From a virus, in IMG/VR virus record IMGVR_UViG_3300017963_000154, positions 1 through 37,098 of that record: a stretch of 37,098 nt of DNA. One strand, given 5' to 3'. Positions 5,815 through 12,384 of the stretch are shown here, piece after piece. The position numbers and the translations under genes were made by a program. Every line of letters begins with the position of its first letter. Position 1 is the first letter of the stretch. The notes beneath the pieces are model-generated. The model was not told where the DNA came from and made no database searches. It worked only from the letters and a program-made list of their open reading frames with translations.

Positions 5815-7969
5815 AATTCCAGCCAGGTCTCATAAAACTATCTATTGATTTGTCTTTAAATCCAGAATGCTTTTGTCTCATTGCCCTATACTCTTCTACT
5901 GGCATATGAGAGTCATCCATTCTTTCTAAAGAAGCCGAGAGATAGCGAAGGGCATCGCAGTTATGAACTATTGCCCCATTTGATAGAGAAAATGACTTTT
6001 CAATAGGTACATTTATACAATAGACATCTTCTTTATGGTCTATCTTTTTGACGTCTTCTATATGCAGCTGCTTTACAATTGGCATGACAGTATTTGTGGA
6101 AATGGCCATTCTTTCTAATGAGGGCATCAAACTCTTTTCCACAAGATAGGCAATTCCTTTTTTCTCTTTTCCATTTAGTCCAGCTTTTAGAACGCTCAGC
6201 ATGTCTTTTATGCCATAGTCGTCCTTTATCTGATGCGTGCCATTCAGCTGCTTTTTGTCTAGCATCTTCTGAAAATTTTCCCGGATGTCTATGGTTAATT
6301 GATCTTGCATGTTCTGATGCATCAATGCATTGAAGATTTGTAAGGGAGTTATTTGCTTTATTTCCATCTCGATGATGAATATGGCAATGTTTGGGAATCT
6401 CTCCAAAAGCCACTCGCCAAATCTCTCTGTGTAATTTTTTGCCTCCCCGAGCATAATATTGTTCTTTTGGATATATGCGATATAAACCACCATCAAAATA
6501 TTGAGTAATCTCGTCAAGGACGATTGGAGGACGGAATGTTTCTGAAGGTCTTTTGCGTATTTCCACCCTTTGTCCGTTAAGAACATATGATCCGGCGTAC
6601 ATCTCACTATCGTATTGTCTTCGAATGTAATTTCCACAAGTTGGGCATTTACTCCAGTCTTCGTTACGTTTGAGCTCTTCTTCCATCCTTCCTTTGTCCA
6701 TACTTCATCACCATCTTTTATCTCTATAATAGGACGAATACCGTTACGCGTCAAGATTAATGTGTCTTTTACAAAGCACATATGCGAGGCCCAATTATGC
6801 TTGGGAGCAGTTCTATAAACATGGTCTTTCTCGTTGAAGTCTGCATGATATTCTAAAAGACAACGAATAAGATAGTCACATTTCTTTTCGTCGATGCAAA
6901 CCCTTGGCAATAAGCCTCTAACTCTTTCTATCCCAGTAAGAATATTCCTATCTTGAGGAAGGACAGTCATCTCTATTCCCATGCCTCTCGCGACCTCTAC
7001 AAAGTTTGTTCCTGTATTGTTGTGCATCTTCCCATCGTGTGGTATAAAATGCTTGCCATAAGCATATTCTTTAGATTTAATAAGTTGAATATAATGAGAA
7101 AGTTGGTAGCCCTGGTTTTCATAACAGTCGATGATGAGGATCTCGCTTCCTCTCTTTTGATAGAAAATGATGCTCATGCTATCGGAGAATCCAAGGTCCC
7201 AGGCCGTATAGACGAGCAGGTTATCATCGTAAGAGACTCTACCGATTCTACTATCCTTTTGCATTTGCCTAATATATTTACCGTAGTAACTTCCCTGGAC
7301 TCCGATGTCGAAAGAGCAGTAATATTCTTGGGCGATTAATTCTTCCGAAATGCCACCTGTAATCTTTTTATCCAATTCCTCTTTAGAGACGTAATTCGTA
7401 TCCTCATTAGTGATTTTAGATACAAACCATTCATTAGAATTGCCGCTAGCATAGTTATAAAGGTCGTAGAAATGATTTTTACCATTAGGGGTGCTATTGA
7501 ATATAGCCCAGCCTTTGTTTTTGCTTAAAATAGGGTCTAAAACGAGTTTCCAGACATTCGGGTTTTGATAAGCATATTCTGATAAGACAACACCTGTTGG
7601 ATTTGTTCCTCTAATTGCATCATAATTGTCAGACCCCACTACTTGAATAATGGAGCCATTATGAAGATAGACCTTCATTTCATGGTTAAGTCTTTTTTTA
7701 ATAACTTCCTTTGGAATGAAGTCCAGATAATTAAGCCCATCTTCAGTAATGGCATCCCATAAAGCTTTTCTAGCTTGAGCATATTCGGGAAATATATAGA
7801 AATAAGTCCCTTTTTTACCTAAAGCTTCCCAGATGAGATAATTCCAGCAAGCGAGATCTTTCCCATGTCTCCTAGCCCAGCAAAGAACAGCTCTTTTCTT
7901 CTTTGCCATAGCCTCTTCCATCTTTTCCTGGTACCAGAAGGGTTCATATGGAATATAGGCTTTAATCAT
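5813..7969 (-). CDS. terL: Terminase large subunit, interrupted by an intein
   Basis: The DNA-packaging motor: N-terminal ATPase and C-terminal RNase H-like nuclease. The 718-residue precursor has a Walker A-type motif CWARRHGKD (30-38), a Walker B-type VVLSEYAY (127-134) with Glu131, the STPNGKNHFYDLY block (159-171) after it, and nuclease motifs AWDLGFSDS (256-264) and DALRYL (672-677). Residues 398-670 are an intein; removing them joins ...NWASHM to CDALRYL and leaves a 445-residue protein of normal length. The start overlaps the end of the small terminase gene by 8 bp without a ribosome site of its own, so translation is probably coupled. The 3' end runs into a terminator. Without splicing, the catalytic Asp672 would be displaced from the fold, so packaging should depend on splicing. 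Confidence 0.93.
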   Translation of the reverse strand: MIKAYIPYEPFWYQEKMEEAMAKKKRAVLCWARRHGKDLACWNYLIWEALGKKGTYFYIFPEYAQARKALWDAITEDGLNYLDFIPKEVIKKRLNHEMKVYLHNGSIIQVVGSDNYDAIRGTNPTGVVLSEYAYQNPNVWKLVLDPILSKNKGWAIFNSTPNGKNHFYDLYNYASGNSNEWFVSKITNEDTNYVSKEELDKKITGGISEELIAQEYYCSFDIGVQGSYYGKYIRQMQKDSRIGRVSYDDNLLVYTAWDLGFSDSMSIIFYQKRGSEILIIDCYENQGYQLSHYIQLIKSKEYAYGKHFIPHDGKMHNNTGTNFVEVARGMGIEMTVLPQDRNILTGIERVRGLLPRVCIDEKKCDYLIRCLLEYHADFNEKDHVYRTAPKHNWASHMCFVKDTLILTRNGIRPIIEIKDGDEVWTKEGWKKSSNVTKTGVNAQLVEITFEDNTIVRCTPDHMFLTDKGWKYAKDLQKHSVLQSSLTRLLNILMVVYIAYIQKNNIMLGEAKNYTERFGEWLLERFPNIAIFIIEMEIKQITPLQIFNALMHQNMQDQLTIDIRENFQKMLDKKQLNGTHQIKDDYGIKDMLSVLKAGLNGKEKKGIAYLVEKSLMPSLERMAISTNTVMPIVKQLHIEDVKKIDHKEDVYCINVPIEKSFSLSNGAIVHNCDALRYLSASLERMDDSHMPVEEYRAMRQKHSGFKDKSIDSFMRPGWN
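5960..6778 (-). mobile_element. Intein in TerL at the DALRY nuclease motif
   Basis: This is a 273-residue protein intron (TerL 398-670). Block A: Cys398 as first residue in CFVKDTLILT, then RPIIEIKDGDEVWT. Block B: RCTPDHMFLTDKGWKYAKDL with the T-x-x-H signature (458-461). Block F: EDVYCINVPIEKSFSLSNG. Block G: AIVHN ending in Asn670, followed by Cys671 as the +1 nucleophile. All key splicing residues are present, so it should splice. The middle (about residues 483-640) has no recognisable endonuclease in this frame: it is overlapped by an HNH gene read in the -1 frame. Inteins favour conserved catalytic motifs of phage enzymes, as here. Confidence 0.9.
6033..6701 (-). CDS. HNH homing endonuclease nested out of frame inside the terL intein
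   Basis: A 222-residue protein read on the same strand but in the -1 frame relative to terL/intein. The HNH core is clear: LHREIW (90-95), then IHHRDGNKANN (108-118), TNLQCI (121-126) and SEHA (129-132), followed by AAEWHASDKGRLWHKRHA (151-168) and a C-terminal zinc motif CLSC...CHANC (C184, C187, C205, C209) with AAAYRRR. This whole layout is that of phage HNH homing enzymes. The recognised domain starts near residue 63, where the N-terminal splicing domain ends in the other frame, and its TAA (6035-6033) falls just before intein block F. Start choices are Met1 (6701), Met6 (6686, with AAAGGA 3 bases upstream) or Met34 (6602); none has an ideal ribosome site. The first 62 residues overprint the splicing domain. 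Confidence 0.82.
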   Translation of the reverse strand: MDKGRMEEELKRNEDWSKCPTCGNYIRRQYDSEMYAGSYVLNGQRVEIRKRPSETFRPPIVLDEITQYFDGGLYRIYPKEQYYARGGKKLHREIWRVAFGEIPKHCHIHHRDGNKANNSLTNLQCIDASEHARSINHRHPGKFSEDARQKAAEWHASDKGRLWHKRHAERSKSWTKWKREKRNCLSCGKEFDALIRKNGHFHKYCHANCKAAAYRRRQKDRP

Positions 7970-8600
7970 CGAATTCGCTAGGTTTACGGCGAGTTACTTC
8001 TATTTCAGTATCCTTGCTATCTGGGTTTCTGTTAAGTTCTCTGATCCATTCTTTTAGTTCAGGATCGGTAAGAGCCGCATATGTTTTTACAAGGCCAGAA
8101 TTCCATTCTCCGGAAAGTCCTTTAAGACAGTATCTTGCGTTAATTTTTTCGCGCGCAGACCGCAAATGTCGGGCTATGTCCTCATGGTCTTCTGCAAGGT
8201 CATAAAGCCATTTTCTATCCCTATTATACTGCCCTGCAAATTCTCCTAAATGGCATGAAGTATCCTTATCTGCCCATTTAGAAAGCTTAAGACAGATATC
8301 TTCTATATCTTCTATGGAATAAGACCACATTGACTTTTTAGGTTCTCTAATATTTCTTTTTTTTCCTTTATGGACTAAGTTTTCTGCATTAGAAACAATA
8401 AGAGATTTTTTATCTACCTGAAGAACATTAGCTATTCTGCCTAGTTCTGGGACAGATACTTTTCTTCTCGTATTTTCAATATCTTCAATTGTTTTTCTTT
8501 TTAGATTGACTAGATCACCTAGAGCTTCTGCAGTTAGGTTTTTTTGAATTCTTGCGGCTTTCATGTTAGCCGAGTTAATCCAATATTTAATAACCTTCAT
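7962..8600 (-). CDS. terS: Probable small terminase with an N-terminal XRE-type HTH
   Basis: A 212-residue protein directly upstream of terL and overlapping it by 8 bp. Residues about 12-70 form an XRE/Cro-type helix-turn-helix (LTAEALGDLV.LKRKTIEDIEN). Residues about 93-200 resemble terminase small subunits: an HTH-like DNA-recognition part (CHLGEFAGQYNRDRKWLYDLAE) then helical DIARHLRSAREKINARY and a variable acidic tail. Small terminases recognise the packaging site and load TerL. The extra XRE domain is unusual; it may add sequence recognition or let the protein control its own promoter in 8601-8726. The start at 8600 has a GGA site. TerS identity rests on context and fold pattern. Confidence 0.7.
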   Translation of the reverse strand: MKVIKYWINSANMKAARIQKNLTAEALGDLVNLKRKTIEDIENTRRKVSVPELGRIANVLQVDKKSLIVSNAENLVHKGKKRNIREPKKSMWSYSIEDIEDICLKLSKWADKDTSCHLGEFAGQYNRDRKWLYDLAEDHEDIARHLRSAREKINARYCLKGLSGEWNSGLVKTYAALTDPELKEWIRELNRNPDSKDTEIEVTRRKPSEFDD

Positions 8601-8619
8601 AGATATATCCTTTTTTTTA

Positions 8620-8648
8620 ATGATTCATGGCGAGACATTTATAGTCAA
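8620..8648 (-). promoter_or_regulatory. Leftward promoter for terS-terL
   Basis: On the minus strand TTGACT (8648-8643), a 17-base spacer and AATCAT (8625-8620), about 20 bases before the terS ATG. It lies back to back with the rightward promoter at 8663-8690, so a regulator could control both. Confidence 0.5.
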
Positions 8649-8662
8649 AGAATTTTTGTATC

Positions 8663-8690
8663 TTGTATTTATTACCGAATAATGTATAAT
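8663..8690 (+). promoter_or_regulatory. Rightward early promoter
   Basis: TTGTAT (8663-8668), a 16-base spacer and a perfect TATAAT (8685-8690). The leader then carries ACCAAAGGGGA before the ATG at 8727, matching the leader of the ERF operon. Confidence 0.65.
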
Positions 8691-8726
8691 GGTGACACAT
8701 TTTAATCTTAACCAAAGGGGATAAAA

Positions 8727-8924
8727 ATGAAAGATAAAAAGAACAAAAAACGTGAATGTCCGCGATGTGGATGTGATTTTCCTAATATTCCCATATATGA
8801 GAATTATTGTGCTAATTGTGAAATTCCCGAGGAGCTTTATGATAATTCAATGCGCAAATTAATGAATTTATTAGATGAATCGGAGGTAAAACGAGCAACC
8901 TGGAGAAGGAAAAATGGCATTTAG
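8727..8924 (+). CDS. Small zinc-ribbon protein
   Basis: A 65-residue early protein with two CxxC pairs, CPRC (residues 11-14) and CANC (28-31), which should bind one zinc in a ribbon. Its N-terminus is Lys-rich and its C-terminus basic. Zinc ribbons of this size usually mediate protein or nucleic-acid contacts; no specific function is seen. It is the first gene after a good promoter, with an AAAGGGGA site, and overlaps the next gene by 11 bp. Confidence 0.75.
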   Translation: MKDKKNKKRECPRCGCDFPNIPIYENYCANCEIPEELYDNSMRKLMNLLDESEVKRATWRRKNGI

Positions 8925-9240
8925 TGAATATACACCTAATATAAACAATCTATTATATGCTCATCCTAATGTACTGGGCAATCAAGTTGAAGCTCCTGTA
9001 GTAGGAAATGATAGCAATCATATTTACGCTTTACTTACGGACAGACGCGAAGCAATAAAATTAGCTCTTATTATTCTATTCTCAATAGTATACGTTTCAT
9101 TTAAAGAATTAGGGAAAGATTATGTTTTAAGTTTTTCCCTCAATTTAGGAATTTTAGGAATTTATGTTTCAATTCTTTTTATTGCTATTTACTCATTGGT
9201 AAAAATTAGTGAATATTTTCAAGCACATAACTTGACATAA
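8914..9240 (+). CDS. Two-helix membrane protein
   Basis: A 108-residue protein with a soluble N-terminal 45 residues and two hydrophobic helices (about 48-63 and 71-96), joined by a short polar turn (ELGKDY). The start at 8914 overlaps the previous gene and has GGAGAAGGA upstream. In size and topology it could be a holin, but its place in an early rightward operon and the absence of a neighbouring endolysin argue against a firm call. It may alter the host membrane early in infection. Confidence 0.65.
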   Translation: MAFSEYTPNINNLLYAHPNVLGNQVEAPVVGNDSNHIYALLTDRREAIKLALIILFSIVYVSFKELGKDYVLSFSLNLGILGIYVSILFIAIYSLVKISEYFQAHNLT

Positions 9241-9250
9241 AGGAGGAAAA

Positions 9251-9304
9251 ATGAGCCATTTAGAAAAAAAAGATTTATTAGATAAAAAAAATGAAAGAGT
9301 TTGA
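9251..9304 (+). CDS. 17-residue micro-ORF
   Basis: MSHLEKKDLLDKKNERV follows a perfect AGGAGG site at good spacing and ends 5 bases before the next start. It is likely translated, as a small peptide or to couple translation to the downstream gene. Confidence 0.4.
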   Translation: MSHLEKKDLLDKKNERV

Positions 9305-9309
9305 GGATA

Positions 9310-9546
9310 ATGAGTTTTTTTAATTTTCTAGAATACAGATGCTATGCCTATAACAGAGTAAAGCATCCAGATTTAAAACCCGTGATGTTTAGACATGTCT
9401 TTGATAATTGGGAAGATTATGAAGAGAGATTTCAAAGAGAGATGGATAAATGGATAAAGATGTTAGAAGAAGAGGATGAAATTGATGAAGCTTTAGAAAT
9501 GCTAGAAGAAGATGAAGATGATGATTTTATAGACGAGGAGCTATGA
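9310..9546 (+). CDS. Small acidic hypothetical protein
   Basis: A 78-residue protein. The first half is aromatic and basic (FFNFLEYRCYAYNRV, FRHVFDNWEDYEE). The second half is a very acidic helix or tail (residues about 45-78, mostly Glu and Asp). Such acidic tails are common in DNA-mimic or inhibitor proteins, but nothing specific supports that here. The start at 9310 has GAGG just upstream; the TTG at 9301 is an unlikely alternative. Confidence 0.6.
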   Translation: MSFFNFLEYRCYAYNRVKHPDLKPVMFRHVFDNWEDYEERFQREMDKWIKMLEEEDEIDEALEMLEEDEDDDFIDEEL

Positions 9547-9584
9547 GCAGCGTTGCAAAAAGAAAAGCGAATATAAGAACATAA
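9543..9584 (+). CDS. 13-residue micro-ORF
   Basis: MSSVAKRKANIRT starts on the ATGA overlap with the stop of the acidic gene and has GAGGAG just upstream. It is the last rightward frame before the leftward genes. It may be a remnant or a small basic peptide. Confidence 0.25.
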   Translation: MSSVAKRKANIRT

Positions 9585-9602
9585 AGTACACACTTCATCT
9601 TT

Positions 9603-9866
9603 TTATTCTTCTTTAAATTCTGATACCGCATTTTTAACATTTTTCTTCATTAAACCTAGGACTTGATCTACTTTTACATGATCATAAGTTCCCGAGCTAT
9701 ACCTTTTATGTGTAGTTCTTTTTTTAAATGGAGTTTCATTTGTCGGTGGTTGTATTGGAATGGGGGCTGACTTAGTCATTGGGGGTTCTTCATTAACTTT
9801 CTTATTTTGATCTAGGTTTGCTAGAGCATGAATAAATTCTATTTTTGAAGAAACTGGATTAGTCAT
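9603..9866 (-). CDS. Hypothetical protein, Pro-rich centre
   Basis: An 87-residue protein. The middle (about 27-48) is Pro/Thr-rich and probably disordered; the C-terminal part ([23 protein letters not shown]) is a likely amphipathic helix. Its ATG overlaps the TGA of the 51-residue gene upstream, so it is translationally coupled in the leftward set 10511-9603. No family is recognised. Confidence 0.55.
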   Translation of the reverse strand: MTNPVSSKIEFIHALANLDQNKKVNEEPPMTKSAPIPIQPPTNETPFKKRTTHKRYSSGTYDHVKVDQVLGLMKKNVKNAVSEFKEE

Positions 9867-10018
9867 TTTTTCTTTTTCTTTTTAGGGATTTTAGCTCCGG
9901 CTTTTCTTGCTTGATGAAGAGCCGCTGCTACAGCTTGTCTTTGGGGATGTCCTGCTTCCATCATTTCTTTTATATTTTCTGATATTACCTTTTTAGAACG
10001 GCCTTTTTTAAGGGGCAT
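9863..10018 (-). CDS. 51-residue DUF6496-like small phage protein
   Basis: Reads [20 protein letters not shown], then [14 protein letters not shown] and a Lys-rich tail. This matches the pattern of a very common short phage and plasmid protein (MP...KGKS...VS.NI..L...G.P..QAVAIAL). The function is unknown; it is basic and probably DNA-associated. A strong AAAGGAG site precedes the ATG at 10018, and its stop overlaps the next start. Confidence 0.7.
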   Translation of the reverse strand: MPLKKGRSKKVISENIKEMMEAGHPQRQAVAAALHQARKAGAKIPKKKKKK

Positions 10019-10030
10019 TGAAGTCTCCTT

Positions 10031-10342
10031 TTACTTTTTTACTGTGATTTTAATAGGATAAAGAGATTCTACCAACTTTTTTTTCATTAACCATTCTTGA
10101 GTTTCATAACCTTTTATTTCTGTGAATATTATATCTCCATTGGCCCAAAATTCCATGAAGTCTACTCGATAAATTACGCCACCTGGCAAGTGGAAAGGGA
10201 CCTGTCGAAGAAAGAAGAGAATATCGCCATTTTTCTTTAAAATATTTAATTGATAGTAATATTTAGCTTCTTTTTTAGAAGAAAACTTTATTCCATCAGC
10301 TTCTGTAATAGTGGCCTTAAACTTGTGACGCATTCCAATCAT
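10031..10342 (-). CDS. DUF1064 family nuclease-like protein
   Basis: A 103-residue protein with the DUF1064 layout: FSSKKEAKYYYQL (Glu25), RQVPF, YRVDF (Asp61), then FTEIKGYET (Glu75, Lys77) and LMKKKLVESLYP. The spaced E...D...E-x-K set is that of PD-(D/E)xK nucleases, and DUF1064 proteins are often placed near recombination genes as possible Holliday junction or branched-DNA nucleases. It overlaps the Cro-like gene by 26 bp and sits beside the ERF/YqaJ genes. The start could also be Met4. Confidence 0.72.
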   Translation of the reverse strand: MIGMRHKFKATITEADGIKFSSKKEAKYYYQLNILKKNGDILFFLRQVPFHLPGGVIYRVDFMEFWANGDIIFTEIKGYETQEWLMKKKLVESLYPIKITVKK

Positions 10343-10511
10343 CTCTAGAAACGTCTCCTGATGTTAAGTATTCTATAGCCAGCTGGATAGAGAGAGAGGG
10401 AACTGTTCTTTTAAAGATATATCTTTGCAAAGTTACTCTAGAAACGCCTACTTTTTTAGCAAATCTTTCTCGAGTCATTTTTTCTCTTTTCAAATAATCT
10501 CTAAGATTCAT
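10317..10511 (-). CDS. Cro-like HTH regulator
   Basis: A 64-residue protein almost entirely made of an XRE/Cro helix-turn-helix: MTRERFAKKVGVSRVTLQRYI (residues 12-32) with the usual A-x-x-x-G turn, then FKRTVPSLSIQLAIEYLTSGDV. It is transcribed away from the ERF operon, with a 112-bp shared region containing a consensus rightward promoter, the classic layout of a phage switch regulator. It probably represses or times that promoter. Confidence 0.75.
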   Translation of the reverse strand: MNLRDYLKREKMTRERFAKKVGVSRVTLQRYIFKRTVPSLSIQLAIEYLTSGDVSRDDWNASQV

Positions 10512-10562
10512 GTGTTTACTCTAACCCCGGTTTTTTTGATAAATAATAATACATTTATATAT

Positions 10563-10590
10563 TTGACAAAAGTATTTTATTTTGTATAAT
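10563..10590 (+). promoter_or_regulatory. Consensus rightward early promoter for the ERF operon
   Basis: TTGACA (10563-10568), a 16-base spacer and TATAAT (10585-10590), both perfect. It is followed by a leader with AACCAAAGGAG before the ATG at 10624. It is the strongest promoter seen here and is the likely target of the Cro-like regulator encoded just upstream on the other strand. Confidence 0.8.
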
Positions 10591-10623
10591 GAAGTTACAA
10601 TCTTTTAACCAAAGGAGAAGATT

Positions 10624-11265
10624 ATGGATTTTGCTATAGAGAAAACGGAAGAAAGTTTTTCTTCTGATACTTTAGATTTATTATTTACAGCCTTAGCCAA
10701 AGCCCAAGGGGAGATGGAAATAGCTAAAACTGTTTCTGCCAATCCTTATTTTAAAAGTAAGTATGCTGATTTAAGATCAGTTATCAACGCATCTCGTCCT
10801 TATTTAGCTAAGAATGGTCTTTCAGTAATTCAAAGAGTCTTAACCAACGGCAATGGGCAAATATATTTATATACAAGGCTTGGACATACTTCAGGTCAAT
10901 GGATAGAAAGTAAAATGCCTATAAGTCCACCAAAGACAGATATCCAGTCCATTGGAAGTTATATTACTTATTTAAGAAGATATAATTATGCCTGTTTAGT
11001 TGGAGTGGCTGCGGCTGATGAAGATGATGACGGTGAAAAAGCTATGGAAAGAAATGGTAAAAAGGTAGTCTTTGTTAGTGAAGGGCAGATTGAGAAAATA
11101 GAAGAATTATTAATGCAATTAGAAGATGGAGAATATGAGAAACTCTTAAGGTGGGCTCAAGTTAAAAGTTTAGAAGAAATCCCTGCTAATAAATTCGGAG
11201 CTATTGTCCAGGCATTAAAGGCAAAGATAGAGAAAAAAGAGGTAGTTAATGGAACAAGGAACTAA
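10624..11265 (+). CDS. erf: ERF family single-strand annealing protein
   Basis: A 213-residue ERF-type recombinase, which anneals single-stranded DNA during phage recombination and end-circularisation. Signatures: KSKYADLRSVINASRPYLAK followed by NGLSVIQ (residues about 39-65) and QSIGSYITYLRRYNYACLVG followed by an acidic DEDDDG (about 109-139), both hallmark ERF blocks. The C-terminal third is a variable helical region. It overlaps the exonuclease gene by 17 bp. The pair forms a two-component annealase plus exonuclease system like Red or RecET. Confidence 0.9.
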   Translation: MDFAIEKTEESFSSDTLDLLFTALAKAQGEMEIAKTVSANPYFKSKYADLRSVINASRPYLAKNGLSVIQRVLTNGNGQIYLYTRLGHTSGQWIESKMPISPPKTDIQSIGSYITYLRRYNYACLVGVAAADEDDDGEKAMERNGKKVVFVSEGQIEKIEELLMQLEDGEYEKLLRWAQVKSLEEIPANKFGAIVQALKAKIEKKEVVNGTRN

Positions 11266-12109
11266 AGAATGGTATTCTTATAGAAGAGAACATATTGGCT
11301 CTTCGGACATAGCTGCCGTTTTAGGGCTTTCTCCTTGGAAAACTCCTTATCAGCTTTGGCTAGAAAAGACTGGCAGGAAAGAAGAAAGCGAGCCTAATAG
11401 CGCAATGATACGAGGTAAGGTCTTAGAACCTAAGGCTCGCCAAGTATATATTGATTTTACTGGTAATATCATAATCCCAAATATCTGTACATCGCCAAAG
11501 TGGAGCGTTGCGATGGCCTCCTTAGACGGAATCTCGGAAGATGGAAGTCTGATAGTAGAGATTAAATGTCCGTCTTTAAACGTCTTTAATCTTTCTTTGG
11601 AAAAAGTTATTCCCCCTCATTATTTGGCTCAGATACAATGGCAGCTTTGGGTTACTGGAGCTAAAGAAGCCCATTACTTTTGTTATTTAGAAGAGGGCTT
11701 TTCTAATAATGTAATTGTAAAACCGGATTTACATTATCAAGAAGAAATAGTAAGCCAAGCCAAAGAGTTTTGGAAGCTAGTTGAAGGAGATATTCCTCCT
11801 GAAATCCTAGATAAAGACTTTTTGATGATAGAAGATAAAGAAGCTAATGTCTTGGCTAGAAAGTGGATAGAGCTAAAAGAAAAAGAAGAACAGGCAAAGG
11901 AAGCAAAAAAGGCTTTGGAGAAAAGGTTATTAGACCTTTCTGATGATGGGAATTGTATTTTCCCAGAAGCCAATGTTAAGATAAGTAGATATTACAGAAA
12001 AGGAGCTATAAATTATTCAAAAGCCTGTAAGCTACTGGACATAGACCTCGATAAAATAGAAAGTTTCAGAAATCCTCCTATTTTGTGTACTAAAATAGAA
12101 GCTAAATAA
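11249..12109 (+). CDS. YqaJ-type viral recombinase exonuclease
   Basis: A 286-residue 5'-3' exonuclease of the YqaJ/lambda exonuclease-like PD-(D/E)xK fold. Motifs: EWYSYRREHIGSSDIAAVLG (7-26), GKVLEP with Glu60, ASLDG with Asp93, EIKCP with Glu104 and Lys106, then AQIQWQLWVTG (127-137). These are the full set of catalytic residues expected. It resects DNA ends so that the ERF protein can anneal the strands. It overlaps erf and is probably translationally coupled. The C-terminal part (about 190-235) is a coiled helical region. Confidence 0.9.
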   Translation: MEQGTKEWYSYRREHIGSSDIAAVLGLSPWKTPYQLWLEKTGRKEESEPNSAMIRGKVLEPKARQVYIDFTGNIIIPNICTSPKWSVAMASLDGISEDGSLIVEIKCPSLNVFNLSLEKVIPPHYLAQIQWQLWVTGAKEAHYFCYLEEGFSNNVIVKPDLHYQEEIVSQAKEFWKLVEGDIPPEILDKDFLMIEDKEANVLARKWIELKEKEEQAKEAKKALEKRLLDLSDDGNCIFPEANVKISRYYRKGAINYSKACKLLDIDLDKIESFRNPPILCTKIEAK

Positions 12110-12111
12110 AA

Positions 12112-12133
12112 AAGGCCCAGTTTCCTAGGCCTT
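12112..12133 (-). terminator. Leftward terminator at the end of the fibre read-through zone
   Basis: A 6-bp stem, AAGGCC/GGCCTT (12112-12117 with 12128-12133), with a T6 run after it on the minus strand. It would stop leftward read-through from the fibre operon before it reaches the recombination genes. Confidence 0.55.
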
Positions 12134-12153
12134 AGTTTCCCGAGGGATATTAT

Positions 12154-12177
12154 AAATCCCTTTAAAGAGGATTTTTT
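12154..12177 (+). terminator. Rightward terminator after the recombination genes
   Basis: AAATCC/GGATTT (12154-12159 with 12169-12174) with a T-run to 12177. A competing hairpin, GGGAT/ATCCC (12144-12160), overlaps its left arm, so the site could act as an attenuator. Confidence 0.5.
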
Positions 12178-12186
12178 ATTATTAAC

Positions 12187-12383
12187 AAACCAAAAGGAGC
12201 GTTAATAAAGCACCCAAACTAAAAGGGCTGACATTAAAAACATCAACCCTAAAAACTTTTAGGAGCTCTAAAATGAACACAACCAAAGGATGCATTCAAA
12301 GTAAACACTGCCAATAAAGGAGCTTCCAAAGCAAATACACAAAAAATGAGTATTTTAGAATAAACCAATAAAGGAGCATTCGA
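12187..12383 (+). repeat. Repeated CCAA(T)AAAGGAGC leader units
   Basis: Four imperfect copies of an element like AAACCAATAAAGGAGCATTC start at 12187, 12279, 12309 and 12362; the last supplies the ribosome site of the gene at 12385. Related sequence (ACCAAAGGRG) precedes the genes at 8727 and 10624, and AACCAAAGGATGCA recurs exactly at about 24091. The stretch 12110-12384 otherwise holds terminators and micro-ORFs only. Confidence 0.55.
12273..12317 (+). CDS. 14-residue leader peptide
   Basis: MNTTKGCIQSKHCQ with an AGGAGC site upstream lies inside the repeated leader region and overlaps two of its units. It may regulate translation or transcription of the replication genes. It may also be chance. 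Confidence 0.25.
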   Translation: MNTTKGCIQSKHCQ

Positions 12384-12384
12384 C

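Noticed and set aside
6953-7339. 128-codon plus-strand frame opposite terL
   Set aside because: It lies antisense to conserved TerL motifs, has no family resemblance and no ribosome site. Unlike the HNH frame it has no recognisable domain.
9863-10511. Lysogeny module with integrase and attachment site
   Set aside because: Only a Cro-like HTH and small proteins are found; no integrase, excisionase pair or att-like repeat was seen in the window.
12187-12383. CRISPR array
   Set aside because: Units are short, imperfect, irregularly spaced and resemble ribosome sites; no regular repeats or cas genes.
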